The notes: a model not told the origin generated them from the letters alone. A DNA stretch of 64,000 bases from Pseudomonas sp. ADAK13 (GCF_012935715.1 NZ_CP052860.1:7068001-7132000), one strand, 5' to 3'. Shown: positions 1 to 8,755, counted from the first letter of the stretch. Program-made: numbers and translations.

Positions 1-383
1 ACCAGGCCGTGGTGGTGATGGGCGATGTGAATATTTCCCCGGAAGACTGCGACATCGGCATCGGTGCCGACAATGCCAAGCGTTGGCTTAAAACCGGCAA
101 GTGCAGCTTCCTGCCGGAAGAGCGCGAGTGGATGGCCCGCCTGAAGAACTGGGGCCTGGTGGACAGCTTCCGTCACCTCAACCCGGACGTCGCCGACCGC
201 TTCAGCTGGTTCGATTACCGCAGCCGCGGTTTTGAAGACGAGCCCAAGCGCGGGCTGCGGATCGACGTGATCATGGCCTCCCAAGGCCTGTTGCCGCGGG
301 TGAAGGACGCCGGTGTGGACTACGACCTGCGCGGTATGGAAAAACCCTCCGATCATGCGCCGATCTGGCTGGAACTGAGCTGA
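1..383 (+). CDS. xthA: Exodeoxyribonuclease III, C-terminal part (cut by window edge)
   Basis: This is the last ~126 codons of an ExoIII-type AP endonuclease/3'-5' exonuclease of base excision repair. The gene runs in from before base 1, in the frame whose codons start at base 3. Visible family motifs are the GDVN motif (catalytic Asp and Asn of the endonuclease/exonuclease/phosphatase fold), a Trp-Phe-Asp-Tyr-Arg substrate-binding stretch, and the terminal SDHAP motif with the catalytic Asp-His. The stop is TGA at 381-383, and a strong hairpin follows ten bases later. The family call is secure; the symbol assumes this is the main xthA copy of the genome. Confidence 0.9.
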   Translation, partial: QAVVVMGDVNISPEDCDIGIGADNAKRWLKTGKCSFLPEEREWMARLKNWGLVDSFRHLNPDVADRFSWFDYRSRGFEDEPKRGLRIDVIMASQGLLPRVKDAGVDYDLRGMEKPSDHAPIWLELS

Positions 384-392
384 TCTGGCACA

Positions 393-414
393 GAGGGCCG
401 GGTAACCGGCCCTC
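393..414 (+). terminator. Hairpin after xthA
   Basis: A perfect 9-bp stem (GAGGGCCGG / CCGGCCCTC) with a 4-nt loop starts 10 bases after the xthA stop. The T-tract behind it is weak, so it may be an imperfect intrinsic terminator. Confidence 0.6.
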
Positions 415-480
415 GTCATATTTATGCAACCTGCCTGACTTAATCTCGCGGCACTCCCTTTGGCTTGAGAAGGTGCCGGC

Positions 481-1821
481 ATGATGCTGCGCGTTCTATC
501 CCTGCTGGCCCTGCTCAGCGCATTCCCCCTCACCGCCTTTTCCACCCCGCTGCCCTTCCCCGATCACGGCCCGGCCTTGCGTATCCAGGGTTCCAACACC
601 ATCGGCGCGGCACTGGGCCCGGCGCTGGTCAAGGGACTGATGGAGCAACAAGGTTTGCAAGGCGTGCACAGCGAGCCGTCTGACCAAGCCAACGAACAGC
701 AGATCGTCGGCAAGACTCGCCAGGGCCAACAGGTGACGATAGAAGTGGCCGCCCATGGTTCCAGCACCGGGTTCGCCGCACTGAAAAAAGCCAACGCCGA
801 CCTCGCGGCGTCGTCCCGGCCGATAAAAGACAGTGAGTTGGTGGAGCTGGAGCCCCTGGGCGACCTGAAAAGCCCGGACGCCGAACAAGTCATCGCGATT
901 GATGGCCTGGCGATCATCCTCAACCCGCGCAACCCGCTGAATACATTGAACACTGAGCAACTGGCGCAGATTTTCAGCGGCGACGTCTCGACCTGGGAAC
1001 AACTGGGCGGTATCGGCGGCAAGATTCAGGTGTACGCGCGGGATGATCAATCCGGCACCTACGATACGTTCAAGGAGTTGGTGCTCAGCCGTCGCGGCAA
1101 ATCCCTGGAGGCCAGCGCCAAACGGTTCGAGTCCAGTGAGCAGTTGTCGGATGCGGTCAGCCACGATCCCCAGGGCATCGGCTTTATCGGGCTGCCCTAC
1201 GTGCGCCAGGCCAAGGCAGTGGCCATTGTCGACGGTGACTCGCAGCCCATGCTGCCGTTGAACAGCCTGATTGCCACCGAGGATTACCCGTTGTCACGCC
1301 GGTTGTTTTTCTATCTGCCGCCGGTTGCGCAGAATCCGTGGGCCAAGGCGTTGGTGGACTTTGCGCAAAGCAGCAAGGGCCAGGCGATCGTCGCCGCCAA
1401 CGGGTTTATCGCACAGCAGGTGCAGGCCATGACCGTGGAGCCGCGCGCGCCGATGCCCGAGGATTACCAGGGGATTGCCCGGCAGGCACAACGGCTGACC
1501 GTGAACTTCCGGTTTGAGGAAGGCAGCGCCAGCCTCGACAACAAGGCGCGCCAAGACTTGACGCGTGTGGTGGCTTATATAAAGAGCCACCGCAAGCTGG
1601 ACAAGCAGGTAACGCTGGTGGGGTTTGGGGATGCCAAAAATGATGCGCAGCGAGCGGCGCTGCTGTCGAAACTGCGGGCGATGGCGGTGCGCAGGGAGTT
1701 GGTTAAAAGTGGCGTGGTGCTGAGGGATATCCGCGGCTTTGGCGCCGAGATGCCGGTGGCGGCGAATACGGCGGATGAGGGGCGGATCAAGAACCGGCGG
1801 GTGGAGGTTTGGGTTTACTGA
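481..1821 (+). CDS. PstS-like phosphate-binding domain fused to an OmpA C-terminal domain
   Basis: A 446-aa exported protein. A signal peptide spans about residues 1-22. A PstS-type periplasmic binding domain follows (residues ~33-310), with the GSNTIG phosphate-loop start, HGSSTGF and RDDQSGTYDTF motifs. From ~335 to the end there is an OmpA/MotB peptidoglycan-binding domain, ending in the RIKNRRVEVWVY signature. The fusion suggests a phosphate or anion sensor/binder tethered to the cell wall rather than a soluble ABC receptor, and no pst permease genes are adjacent. A GAAGG ribosome site lies 7 bases before the ATG. The gene stands alone between the xthA hairpin and a REP palindrome. Domain calls are firm; the ligand is inferred. 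Confidence 0.8.
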   Translation: MMLRVLSLLALLSAFPLTAFSTPLPFPDHGPALRIQGSNTIGAALGPALVKGLMEQQGLQGVHSEPSDQANEQQIVGKTRQGQQVTIEVAAHGSSTGFAALKKANADLAASSRPIKDSELVELEPLGDLKSPDAEQVIAIDGLAIILNPRNPLNTLNTEQLAQIFSGDVSTWEQLGGIGGKIQVYARDDQSGTYDTFKELVLSRRGKSLEASAKRFESSEQLSDAVSHDPQGIGFIGLPYVRQAKAVAIVDGDSQPMLPLNSLIATEDYPLSRRLFFYLPPVAQNPWAKALVDFAQSSKGQAIVAANGFIAQQVQAMTVEPRAPMPEDYQGIARQAQRLTVNFRFEEGSASLDNKARQDLTRVVAYIKSHRKLDKQVTLVGFGDAKNDAQRAALLSKLRAMAVRRELVKSGVVLRDIRGFGAEMPVAANTADEGRIKNRRVEVWVY

Positions 1822-1845
1822 GATGCTGAAGTAACAGAAGGTTTC

Positions 1846-1979
1846 TGTGGCGAGGGGGCTTGTCCCCCGTTGGGCTGCGCAGCAGCCCCATAAGTCCACC
1901 CGCATTCTTTCAGGCAGAGTGTGGCGGCAGGTTTGGGGGCTGCTGCGCAGCCCAACGGGGGACAAGCCCCCTCGCCACA
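1846..1979. repeat. REP doublet with perfect 44-bp inverted arms
   Basis: Bases 1846-1889 and 1936-1979 are exact reverse complements (44 bp) separated by 46 bp. The arms begin TGTGGCGAGGGGGCTTG, the GTGGCGAGG-type REP core of fluorescent pseudomonads. They lie between two convergent genes and could also terminate transcription. Confidence 0.9.
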
Positions 1980-2017
1980 AAAGCGCCTCTGCCGCAAAAA
2001 CACTGCGAGCCTCGGTT

Positions 2018-3247
2018 TTACTGCCCGCTGCGCATCATCTCCCGCGGTACATACTTGCCGATCTCGAACTTGCCGATCGCTGCCCGGTGCACTTCGTCCG
2101 GGCCGTCGGCCAGGCGCAGGGTGCGCTGCATGGCGTACATGTAGGCCAGCGGGAAGTCGTTGGAAACACCCGCCCCGCCGTGGATCTGGATCGCCCGGTC
2201 GATCACCTTCAACGCCACGTTCGGCGCCACCACCTTGATCTGCGCGATTTCGCTTTTCGCGACCTTGTTGCCCACGGTGTCCATCATGTAGGCGGCCTTC
2301 AGGGTCAGCAGGCGCGCCATGTCGATTTCCATCCGCGAGTCGGCGATCTTGTCGATGTTGCCTCCAAGACGGGCCAACGGCTTGCCGAAGGCGGTACGGC
2401 TGACAGAGCGCTTGCACATCAGCTCCAGGGCACGCTCGGCCATGCCGATGGAGCGCATGCAGTGGTGGATACGGCCCGGGCCAAGGCGGCCCTGGGCAAT
2501 TTCAAAGCCCCGGCCCTCGCCCAGCAGCACGTTTTCGTACGGCACACGGACGTTCTCAAACAGCACTTCGGCGTGGCCGTGGGGCGCGTCGTCGTAGCCG
2601 AACACCGGCAGCGGGCGCACGATCTTCACACCGGGCGCATCCACCGGTACCAGAATCATTGAGTGCTGTTGGTGGCGCGGTGCATCCGGGTTGCTCAGGC
2701 CCATGAAGATCAGGATCTTGCAGCGCGGGTCGCAGGCGCCGGAGGTCCACCATTTTTTGCCGTTGATCACCCACTCGTCGCCGTCACGTACCGCACGGGC
2801 AGCCATGTTGGTGGCATCGGAAGAAGCCACGTCCGGCTCGGTCATGGCGAACGCCGAACGAATCTCGCCCCGCAGCAACGGTTCGAGCCAGCGTTGTTTC
2901 TGCTCTTCGTTGGCGTAGCGCACCAGCACTTCCATGTTGCCGGTGTCGGGTGCGGAGCAGTTGAACGGCTCCGGCCCCAGCAAGGAGCGGCCCATGATTT
3001 CGGCCAGGGGGGCGTATTCGAGGTTGGTCAGGCCGGCACCCAGCTCGGACTCCGGCAGGAACAGGTTCCACAGGCCTTCGGCTTTAGCCTTGGCTTTCAA
3101 CTCTTCCATGATTGCGGTGGGCTGCCAGCGATCTCCTTCGCTGACCTGGCGTTCAAACACCGGCTCGGCCGGGTAGACGTAAGCGTCCATGAAGGCGGTG
3201 ACGCGTTCACGCAGTTCCTGAACCTTGGGCGAATAGGCGAAATCCAT
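2018..3247 (-). CDS. Acyl-CoA dehydrogenase
   Basis: A 409-aa FAD-dependent acyl-CoA dehydrogenase that would oxidise an acyl-CoA to the trans-2-enoyl-CoA. The N-terminal helical domain, the [16 protein letters not shown] flavin/substrate motif of the middle domain, and the C-terminal [18 protein letters not shown] segment are all visible. Its length is close to the long-chain/ACAD10-11-like group rather than the ~380 aa of short-chain enzymes. It is divergent from a LysR gene 150 bp away, which probably controls it. The substrate cannot be read from sequence. The gene lies outside the LiuR palindromes and is probably not part of the leucine operon. Confidence 0.88.
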   Translation of the reverse strand: MDFAYSPKVQELRERVTAFMDAYVYPAEPVFERQVSEGDRWQPTAIMEELKAKAKAEGLWNLFLPESELGAGLTNLEYAPLAEIMGRSLLGPEPFNCSAPDTGNMEVLVRYANEEQKQRWLEPLLRGEIRSAFAMTEPDVASSDATNMAARAVRDGDEWVINGKKWWTSGACDPRCKILIFMGLSNPDAPRHQQHSMILVPVDAPGVKIVRPLPVFGYDDAPHGHAEVLFENVRVPYENVLLGEGRGFEIAQGRLGPGRIHHCMRSIGMAERALELMCKRSVSRTAFGKPLARLGGNIDKIADSRMEIDMARLLTLKAAYMMDTVGNKVAKSEIAQIKVVAPNVALKVIDRAIQIHGGAGVSNDFPLAYMYAMQRTLRLADGPDEVHRAAIGKFEIGKYVPREMMRSGQ

Positions 3248-3297
3248 GAGCAGCTCCCTTTTTGGAAGGTTGTTTAGGTCATGAAATTGATGCTAGA

Positions 3298-3309
3298 TCA
3301 GCGCTGATA
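3298..3309. promoter_or_regulatory. Palindrome in the acyl-CoA dehydrogenase/LysR divergent region
   Basis: ATCAGCGCTGAT is a perfect 12-bp palindrome about 50 bp upstream of the dehydrogenase start and 90 bp upstream of the divergent LysR gene. It is a candidate operator for that regulator; assignment is by position only. Confidence 0.4.
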
Positions 3310-3397
3310 ATTTACCTAACCTATTCTCGGCGTGTATTAACATTCATCACCGATATATGATCGGCGTATGGACACCTAACAATAAGAGCGCAGCGAA

Positions 3398-4333
3398 ATG
3401 AATCTGAGCAAGGTCGACCTCAACCTTTTCATCGTCTTTGACGCGATCTACACCGAAGCCAACCTGACCCGCGCCGGGCAGATTGTCGGGATTACCCAGC
3501 CAGCGGTGTCGAACGCTCTGGCACGCCTGCGGGAGACGTTCAACGACCCGCTGTTCGTGCGCACTGCCCAGGGCATGGTGCCCACCCCCATGGCCCAGAA
3601 CATCATCGGCCCGGTGCGCAATGCGCTGTCGCTGCTGCGGGTGTCGGTGCAGGAAAGCCGGATTTTCAACCCGCAGCAGGCCGCCAAGACCTACCGCATC
3701 AGCATGACCGACCTTACCGAAGCGGTGATTCTGCCGCCGCTGTTCCAGCGCCTGCGCCGCCTGGCGCCGACGGTGGTGATCGAGAGCTTCCTGTCCAAAC
3801 GCCGGGAAACCACCAAGGAACTGGCCGCCGGTCGCCTGGATTTTGCCGTGGATGCGCCGCTCAACACCGACCCGCAAGTGCGCCACGTCAAGCTGATGGA
3901 AGACCGCTACGTGTGTGCCATGCGCAAGGGCCATCCGATGGCGGGCAAGGAAAAGCTCACCCTCGATGACTACTTGTCCCTGACGCACATTCATATCTCC
4001 AGCCGGCGCAATGGCCTGGGCCACGTGGACCTGGCGTTGGGCAAGATGGGCCTGCAACGCAAGATCGCCCTGCGCTCCCAACATTATTTGATGGCCTCGC
4101 AAGTGCTGCAGCAGACCGACATGGTCATGACCGTGCCGGAGCGCTTTGCCCGGCGCCATGAACTGCACTGGTTCAACCTGCCGGTGAACGATGTGCCGAT
4201 GGTGGAAACCCATTTGTACTGGCACGAAAGCACCGACCAAGACCCCGCCAACCGCTGGATGCGCGAGCAAATGATCGAGTTGTGCCAGCAGGTGACGGCT
4301 CATGAGAAGAAGCTGGATAAGCAGCAGGCGTGA
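3398..4333 (+). CDS. LysR-family transcriptional regulator
   Basis: A 311-aa LysR-type regulator. The N-terminal winged helix-turn-helix (residues ~6-65) contains NLTRAGQIVGITQPAVSNAL and DPLFVRTAQGMVPT. The rest is a substrate-binding co-inducer domain. It starts with MNLSKVDLNLFIVFDAIY, typical of the NodD/NahR-like subgroup. It is divergent from the acyl-CoA dehydrogenase and likely regulates it and itself. The stop codon is only 4 bases before the LiuR palindrome of the next gene. The inducer is unknown. Confidence 0.9.
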   Translation: MNLSKVDLNLFIVFDAIYTEANLTRAGQIVGITQPAVSNALARLRETFNDPLFVRTAQGMVPTPMAQNIIGPVRNALSLLRVSVQESRIFNPQQAAKTYRISMTDLTEAVILPPLFQRLRRLAPTVVIESFLSKRRETTKELAAGRLDFAVDAPLNTDPQVRHVKLMEDRYVCAMRKGHPMAGKEKLTLDDYLSLTHIHISSRRNGLGHVDLALGKMGLQRKIALRSQHYLMASQVLQQTDMVMTVPERFARRHELHWFNLPVNDVPMVETHLYWHESTDQDPANRWMREQMIELCQQVTAHEKKLDKQQA

Positions 4334-4337
4334 TGTG

Positions 4338-4361
4338 TTGCTTGACGTTAACGTCAAGCAA
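4338..4361. promoter_or_regulatory. LiuR operator upstream of liuR
   Basis: A 24-bp perfect palindrome with core TTGACGTTAACGTCAA, centred between 4349 and 4350, 40 bp before the liuR start. Two close relatives occur in the acyl-CoA synthetase/liuA divergent promoter. The shared pattern TKACGTWAACGTMAA-like matches what is known of MerR-type LiuR sites in proteobacteria, so autoregulation is likely. Confidence 0.8.
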
Positions 4362-4373
4362 CCTTTAGCTTAA

Positions 4374-4395
4374 CGCTCAAGACACTCCTTGAGCG
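4374..4395 (+). promoter_or_regulatory. Hairpin immediately before the liuR start codon
   Basis: CGCTCAAG (4374-4381) and CTTGAGCG (4388-4395) form a perfect 8-bp stem with a 6-nt loop ending 5 nt before the ATG at 4401. No good Shine-Dalgarno sequence is visible. The structure sits where the ribosome would bind and may limit translation. Confidence 0.45.
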
Positions 4396-4400
4396 CCCCC

Positions 4401-4799
4401 ATGAGCACGACCTACAGCATCTCCGACCTCGCCCGCGAGCTCGATATCACCACCCGCGCCATTCGCTTCTATGAAGAACAAGGCCTGCTGTCCCCGGAAC
4501 GCCGGGGCCAGGAGCGTATTTATTCGCCGCGTGACAAGGTCAGCCTGAAGCTCATCCTGCGGGGCAAACGCATCGGGTTCTCCCTGGCCGAGTGCCGGGA
4601 GCTGATCGAACTCTACGACCCCACCAGCGGCAATCAGAAACAGCTGCACAGCATGCTGGCGAAAATCGCCGAGCGTCGCGAACAGCTGGAGCAACAGTTG
4701 CTGGACATCGAACAGATGAAACTGGAACTGGACACCGCCGAAGAGCGTTGCACCCAGGCGCTGGAACAGACCATTCAGAGCCAGGTTGGCCATTCATAA
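4401..4799 (+). CDS. liuR: MerR-family regulator of leucine/isovalerate catabolism
   Basis: A 132-aa MerR-type activator/repressor. The N-terminal winged helix has the family signature TRAIRFYEEQGLLSPERRG followed by RIYSPRD. A C-terminal coiled coil (residues ~80-130, Leu/Glu/Gln rich) serves dimerisation. Calling it LiuR rests on three things: the HMG-CoA lyase gene starts 12 bp downstream, the liuABCD operon is nearby, and matching palindromes lie upstream of its own gene and of liuA. A TTG start at 4389 is possible, but the ATG gives the usual MSTTYSISDLARELDITTR start. Family knowledge says such regulators respond to a branched-chain acyl-CoA intermediate. Confidence 0.87.
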   Translation: MSTTYSISDLARELDITTRAIRFYEEQGLLSPERRGQERIYSPRDKVSLKLILRGKRIGFSLAECRELIELYDPTSGNQKQLHSMLAKIAERREQLEQQLLDIEQMKLELDTAEERCTQALEQTIQSQVGHS

Positions 4800-4811
4800 A
4801 AGGTAGCTGCC

Positions 4812-5711
4812 ATGTCCCTCCCCTCTCATGTGCGCCTGGTGGAAGTCGGCCCCCGCGACGGCCTGCAGAATGAAGCGCAACCCATCAGCGTCGCCGACAA
4901 GGTGCAATTGGTGGACGCCCTGAGCGCCGCCGGCCTGGGCTACATCGAAGTCGGCAGTTTTGTGTCGCCCAAGTGGGTGCCGCAAATGGCCGGGTCCGCC
5001 GAGGTGTTTGCGCAGATCCAGCGCAAGCCCGGGGTGACCTACGGTGCGCTGGCGCCAAACCTGCGGGGCTTTGAAGATGCCCTGGCCGCCGGTGTGAAGG
5101 AAGTCGCGGTGTTTGCGGCAGCGTCCGAGGCGTTCTCCCAACGCAACATCAATTGTTCCATCAGCGAAAGCCTGGAGCGCTTCGCGCCGATCATGGACGC
5201 GGCCCGGCAGCATGGCGTGAGCGTGCGGGGTTATGTGTCGTGCGTGTTGGGGTGCCCGTACGAAGGCCAGGTCGCGCCGGAGCAAGTGGCGGCGGTAGCC
5301 CGGGAGCTGTTTGCGATGGGCTGCTATGAAGTGTCCCTGGGCGACACCATCGGCACCGGTACGGCGGGCGCCACCCGGCGGATGTTCGAGGTGGTCGGCG
5401 CGCAGGTGCCACGGGACAAGCTGGCCGGGCATTTTCACGACACCTATGGCCAGGCCATCGCCAATATCTACGCCAGCCTTGAGGAAGGTATCCAGGTATT
5501 CGACAGCTCTATCGCGGGCCTCGGCGGCTGCCCCTATGCCAAGGGTGCCAGCGGTAACGTCGCCACTGAAGATGTGTTGTACCTGCTCAATGGCCTGGGC
5601 ATCGAGACGGGTATCGACATGGACAAGCTGATTCTGGCGGGCCAGCAGATCTGTACGGTATTGGGCCGCCCCACCGGTTCACGCGTGGCCAAAGCCCGTA
5701 ACGCCACCTGA
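4812..5711 (+). CDS. liuE: Hydroxymethylglutaryl-CoA lyase
   Basis: A 299-aa TIM-barrel lyase that splits HMG-CoA into acetoacetate and acetyl-CoA, the last step of leucine degradation. Seen are the VGPRDGLQNE motif carrying the catalytic Arg-Asp pair, the metal-binding HFHDTYGQA motif, and the HMG-CoA lyase signature GLGGCPYAKGASGN with the active-site Cys. It follows liuR by 12 bp with an AGGT-type ribosome site and is probably cotranscribed with it. The P. putida equivalent is usually called mvaB. The CrcY sRNA promoter begins about 130 bp after the stop. Confidence 0.93.
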   Translation: MSLPSHVRLVEVGPRDGLQNEAQPISVADKVQLVDALSAAGLGYIEVGSFVSPKWVPQMAGSAEVFAQIQRKPGVTYGALAPNLRGFEDALAAGVKEVAVFAAASEAFSQRNINCSISESLERFAPIMDAARQHGVSVRGYVSCVLGCPYEGQVAPEQVAAVARELFAMGCYEVSLGDTIGTGTAGATRRMFEVVGAQVPRDKLAGHFHDTYGQAIANIYASLEEGIQVFDSSIAGLGGCPYAKGASGNVATEDVLYLLNGLGIETGIDMDKLILAGQQICTVLGRPTGSRVAKARNAT

Positions 5712-5731
5712 GTACCGCGCCCGTGACGATG

Positions 5732-5761
5732 TGTTACCTCGCGGCTACACATCGGGTAACA
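5732..5761. promoter_or_regulatory. Candidate CbrB upstream activating site for crcY
   Basis: An inverted repeat TGTTAC-N18-GTAACA lies ~110 bp upstream of the sigma-54 promoter. CbrB is known to bind TGTTAC/GTAACA half-sites upstream of the Crc sRNAs. The spacer is longer than the one I recall for crcZ, so the exact site architecture is uncertain. Confidence 0.55.
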
Positions 5762-5808
5762 CGGGAACATATTTTGTCGCATTTCCTGAAAGAAATTTCC
5801 CACCAAAA

Positions 5809-5821
5809 AATCAAACCATTG
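5809..5821. promoter_or_regulatory. IHF site between the UAS and the sigma-54 promoter
   Basis: AATCAAACCATTG fits the IHF consensus WATCAANNNNTTR exactly. It lies between the upstream inverted repeat and the -24/-12 promoter, where DNA bending would bring the activator to the polymerase. Confidence 0.6.
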
Positions 5822-5842
5822 ATTTTAAAGGACTTTATAAAG

Positions 5843-5860
5843 TTGGCACGGCTCCTGCTA
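5843..5860 (+). promoter_or_regulatory. Sigma-54 promoter of crcY
   Basis: TTGGCACGGCTCCTGCTA has the -24 GG (5845-5846) and the -12 GC (5857-5858) at exactly the required 12-base spacing. The expected transcription start is about 5870. Confidence 0.85.
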
Positions 5861-5869
5861 TCTCCATTG

Positions 5870-6243
5870 CATAACAAGAATAAAAAGCACCAAACCTAAT
5901 AAAAATAAGACGTAACGACTCTGACATAACAAAAACAACACGGCAGAGACGCAGCTAACAGATTTTTTTGGAGAAGATGTGCTTTGCAGGGTACGGCTAG
6001 CCGAAACCCGCAACCGGATAGAGAAGAACAAAAAACTACCTCAAGGTAGCTACCCTCTGGTTGGATCGCGTGCGAAGAAGCAGATCAGCGTTCAAAAAAA
6101 TACGTTTGCTCTTGACCCCGGATGGGGGTCGCCAAAAACAGCGGTAAAGGGCCACGGTTGCCAAAAACAACAACAGACCGCCCCTCAATAATAAAAAAAG
6201 AGCACGCAACGACAAATTAAAGGGGACCCTCGGGTCCCCTTTG
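5870..6243 (+). ncRNA. crcY: CrcY-type sRNA that sequesters Hfq/Crc
   Basis: About 374 nt from the predicted sigma-54 start to an intrinsic terminator. The RNA is studded with A-rich/CA motifs bound by Hfq-Crc: AACAAGAATAA (5873), CTAATAAAAATAAG (5896), AACAAAAACAAC (5928), GAACAAAAAACTACC (6025), CAAAAAAATACG (6093), CCAAAAACAGC (6132), CCAAAAACAACAACAG (6161) and AATAATAAAAAAAG (6187), with small hairpins between. Its position right after the HMG-CoA lyase gene matches crcY of P. putida as I recall it. The role, by homology, is to relieve carbon catabolite repression when CbrAB is active. Short ORFs inside it have no sensible start site and are not genes. Confidence 0.85.
6219..6242 (+). 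terminator. crcY terminator
   Basis: An 11-bp perfect stem (AAAGGGGACCC / GGGTCCCCTTT) with a 2-nt gap and a T-rich end closes the sRNA. Confidence 0.85.
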
Positions 6244-6270
6244 TGCTTTCTCGTGGAAGGTGATTTGCGT

Positions 6271-7114
6271 GTATATCCGTTTTTTGGGTAACGGCTGGTA
6301 CGGGTTCCGCTCTTACAGCGGGTCACTTTTGAAAAGAGCCCAAAAGTAACCAAAAGGCTCTTGCCCCACCACTCGGCACCTCGCCTAGGCTCGGTGTGCC
6401 CTCACTCCGGCATTACTCCGCGGGCCGCCGCGACGGGGCGTCCCTGCCCCGTCGCGGCTAAACCGGCGTCCTGCCGGTTTACCCGCTCCGTACTACCTGC
6501 GTTCGGCCAGCGTGGTTTAACGGGGCGCCTAAGATCAAGATCAACAGCAGATCAAGAACACAGCGGCCTACAGGCCGGCTTGAGTGGTGTGAAGCAAAGG
6601 CAACATCAAGATCAAAATCTACAGCGGCCACGGTCAAATGTGGGAGCTGGCTTGCCTGCGATGGCATCGCCTCAGTGCATCTGAAAAAACGAGGTGTCTG
6701 CATCGCAGGCAAGCCAGCTCCCACAGAAAAGCAGAGCTGCATCCGTTTCAGATTTGGTTTTCGCTTTGGCTTTTGCTGTGGCTTTTGATCTGGCTTCTAC
6801 CACTCAAGCCGGCCTGTAGGCCGCTGTGCTCTTGCTTTTGATTTTGATCTGGCTCTGACTGCCCCAATAAGCCCGAGGCCGAACGCAGGGATTGAGGAGC
6901 GGGTAAACCGGCAGGACGCCGGTTTAGCCGCGACGGGGCAGGGACGCCCCGTCGCGGCGGCCCGCGGAGCAATGCCGGAGTGAGGGAACACCGAGCCTGG
7001 GCGAGGTGCCGACAGGCGGGGCAGAGCGTTTTGGTTACTTTGCCGCTTTTGCAAAGTGACCCGCTGTAAGAGCGGAACCCTAAGTAGCCGTTACCGCAGC
7101 AACGGATATGTACA
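6271..7114. repeat. ~840-bp composite long inverted repeat, copy 1, with nested REPIN
   Basis: The two ~300-bp arms (about 6271-6600 and 6780-7114) are inverted copies of each other. They start with ATATCCGTT and end with AACGGATAT. Each arm holds a stable hairpin (GCCGCGACGGGGC / GCCCCGTCGCGGC) and a second one (AAACCGG / CCGGTTT). A 25-bp perfect REPIN (6639-6663 / 6701-6725) sits in the middle. A second copy with the same layout is at 44054-44851. ORFs read through the arms on both strands are near-identical because of the inversion and are not convincing genes. There is no transposase, so this resembles a non-autonomous element of the long repeat families known in P. fluorescens genomes. 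Confidence 0.85.
6639..6725. repeat. REPIN (GTGGGAGC type) inside the composite repeat
   Basis: TGTGGGAGCTGGCTTGCC... (6639-6663) and its exact complement (6701-6725) form a 25-bp inverted pair with a 37-bp spacer. Confidence 0.88.
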
Positions 7115-7117
7115 CCA

Positions 7118-8755
7118 TCAATCCCCCCCCTCCCCCAACTCCTCAATCATAATCTCCCGCATCCGAAACTTCTGAATCTTCCCCGTCACCGTCATCGGAA
7201 ACTCATCCACAAATTTGAAATGCTTCGGCATCTTGAAGTGCGCAATCCGCCCCTTGCACCATGTCTGCAGCTCAAGCTCGTTGGCGACATGCCCGGGGTG
7301 GAACTTGATCCACGCGACGATCGCCTCGCCATAGCGCTCATCGGGAATGCCGATCACCTGCACATCCGCCACCGCCGGGTGGGTAAAGAAAAACTCCTCC
7401 AGCTCCCGCGGGTACACGTTCTCGCCGCCGCGAATGATCATGTCCTTGTTGCGCCCGGCGATGCACACGTAACCGTGCTCATCCATGGTCGCCAGGTCGC
7501 CGGTGTGCATCCAGCCCGCCTCATCAATGGCCCCGCGGGTGGCCTCAGGATTGTTCCAGTAACCAAGCATCACGCTGTAGCCACGGGTGCACAGCTCGCC
7601 TATCTGGCCCCGGGCCACAGTGTTGCCTGCCTCATCGATAATCTTGCTTTCCAGTTGCGGCTGGGTACGCCCAACGGTGGTCACCCGCCGCTCCAGGTCG
7701 TCATCCGGCCCGGTCTGTAATGACACCGGGCTGGTTTCGGTCATGCCGTAGGCAATCTGTACCTCGCTCATGTGCATCTCGCTGATGACCCGGCGCATCA
7801 CCTCGATCGGGCAGGTGGCGCCCGCCATGATCCCGGTGCGCAGGCGCGACAGGTCGAATTCGCCGCGGCGCGGGTGATCGAGCATGGCAATAAACATGGT
7901 GGGCACGCCGTAGAGCCCGGTGGCCTGTTCTTCGGCGACGGCGGTCAGGGTCAGCAGCGGGTCGAAGCCGTCATTCGGGTAGATCATGGTCGTGCCGTGG
8001 GTGATGCAGCCCAGGTTGCCCATCACCATGCCGAAGCAGTGATACAGCGGCACCGGAATCACCAGGCGGTCTTGCGCCGTCAGGCCGAGGCTTTCGCCGA
8101 CCATATAGCCGTTATTGAGGATGTTGTGGTGACTGAGGGTGGCCCCCTTGGGGAAGCCGGTGGTGCCGGAGGTGTACTGGATGTTGACGGGTTGATCGAA
8201 GTGCAGGCTGGCCTGGCGGGTGTGCAGTTGCTCGGGCGCGACGCCTGCGCCGAGCGCCGCCAATTGAGACCAGGGCGTGAACCCCGGGGGCGGGTTGGCA
8301 TCGAGGCTGATGATGCCGCGCAGGTCGGGTTTCAGTTCCTGCAACATGCCGTGGTAATCGGAGGTCTTGAATGACCCGGCGCACACCAGCCACTGGCAAC
8401 CGGATTGCTTGAGGACGTACTCCAGCTCACTGCTGCGATACGCCGGGTTGATATTGACCAGAATCACGCCGAGCTTGGCGCTGGCAATTTGGCTGATGCA
8501 CCACTCCGCGCAGTTGGGAGCCCAGATGCCCAGGCGGTCGCCGGTTTGCATGCCCATGGCCAGGAACGCACGCGCATGCAAATCAACCGTCTCTGCCAGT
8601 TGCCGCCAGGTGTAGCGACGCGGTTGATGGCGTACCACCAGCGCTTCGCCGTCAGGGTACTGCGCAACCGTGTTATCGAAGGCTTGGCCAATGGTCATGG
8701 CCAGCAAGGTCTTGTCCTGCCTGCCACGGCTGTAACTCTGATTCGTCTGATCCAT
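7118..8755 (-). CDS. AMP-forming acyl-CoA synthetase of the liu locus
   Basis: A 545-aa ANL-superfamily ligase that activates a carboxylic acid to its CoA thioester. Signature motifs are [12 protein letters not shown] (ATP/P-loop), [37 protein letters not shown] and the C-terminal catalytic Lys motif TVTGKIQK. The frame is open upstream to 8902, but ATG 8755 has AGGGG 7 bases before it, and the upstream part would overlap the operators and liuA. It is divergent from liuA, with one LiuR palindrome close to each gene. The likely substrate is therefore isovalerate or another leucine-pathway acid; this is inference from context. Confidence 0.87.
   Translation of the reverse strand: MDQTNQSYSRGRQDKTLLAMTIGQAFDNTVAQYPDGEALVVRHQPRRYTWRQLAETVDLHARAFLAMGMQTGDRLGIWAPNCAEWCISQIASAKLGVILVNINPAYRSSELEYVLKQSGCQWLVCAGSFKTSDYHGMLQELKPDLRGIISLDANPPPGFTPWSQLAALGAGVAPEQLHTRQASLHFDQPVNIQYTSGTTGFPKGATLSHHNILNNGYMVGESLGLTAQDRLVIPVPLYHCFGMVMGNLGCITHGTTMIYPNDGFDPLLTLTAVAEEQATGLYGVPTMFIAMLDHPRRGEFDLSRLRTGIMAGATCPIEVMRRVISEMHMSEVQIAYGMTETSPVSLQTGPDDDLERRVTTVGRTQPQLESKIIDEAGNTVARGQIGELCTRGYSVMLGYWNNPEATRGAIDEAGWMHTGDLATMDEHGYVCIAGRNKDMIIRGGENVYPRELEEFFFTHPAVADVQVIGIPDERYGEAIVAWIKFHPGHVANELELQTWCKGRIAHFKMPKHFKFVDEFPMTVTGKIQKFRMREIMIEELGEGGD

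Noticed and set aside
5979..6353. Short ORFs within 5979-6353
   Set aside because: They overlap the crcY RNA and its terminator and have no plausible translation signal.
6361..7054. Arg/Pro-rich ORFs on both strands in the composite repeat (also 44535-44819)
   Set aside because: They read the inverted arms and so look alike on both strands. They lack ribosome sites and follow the hairpins, not codon bias.
6271..7114. CRISPR array or IS element
   Set aside because: The repeats are inverted pairs, not regularly spaced direct repeats, and there is no transposase or cas gene.
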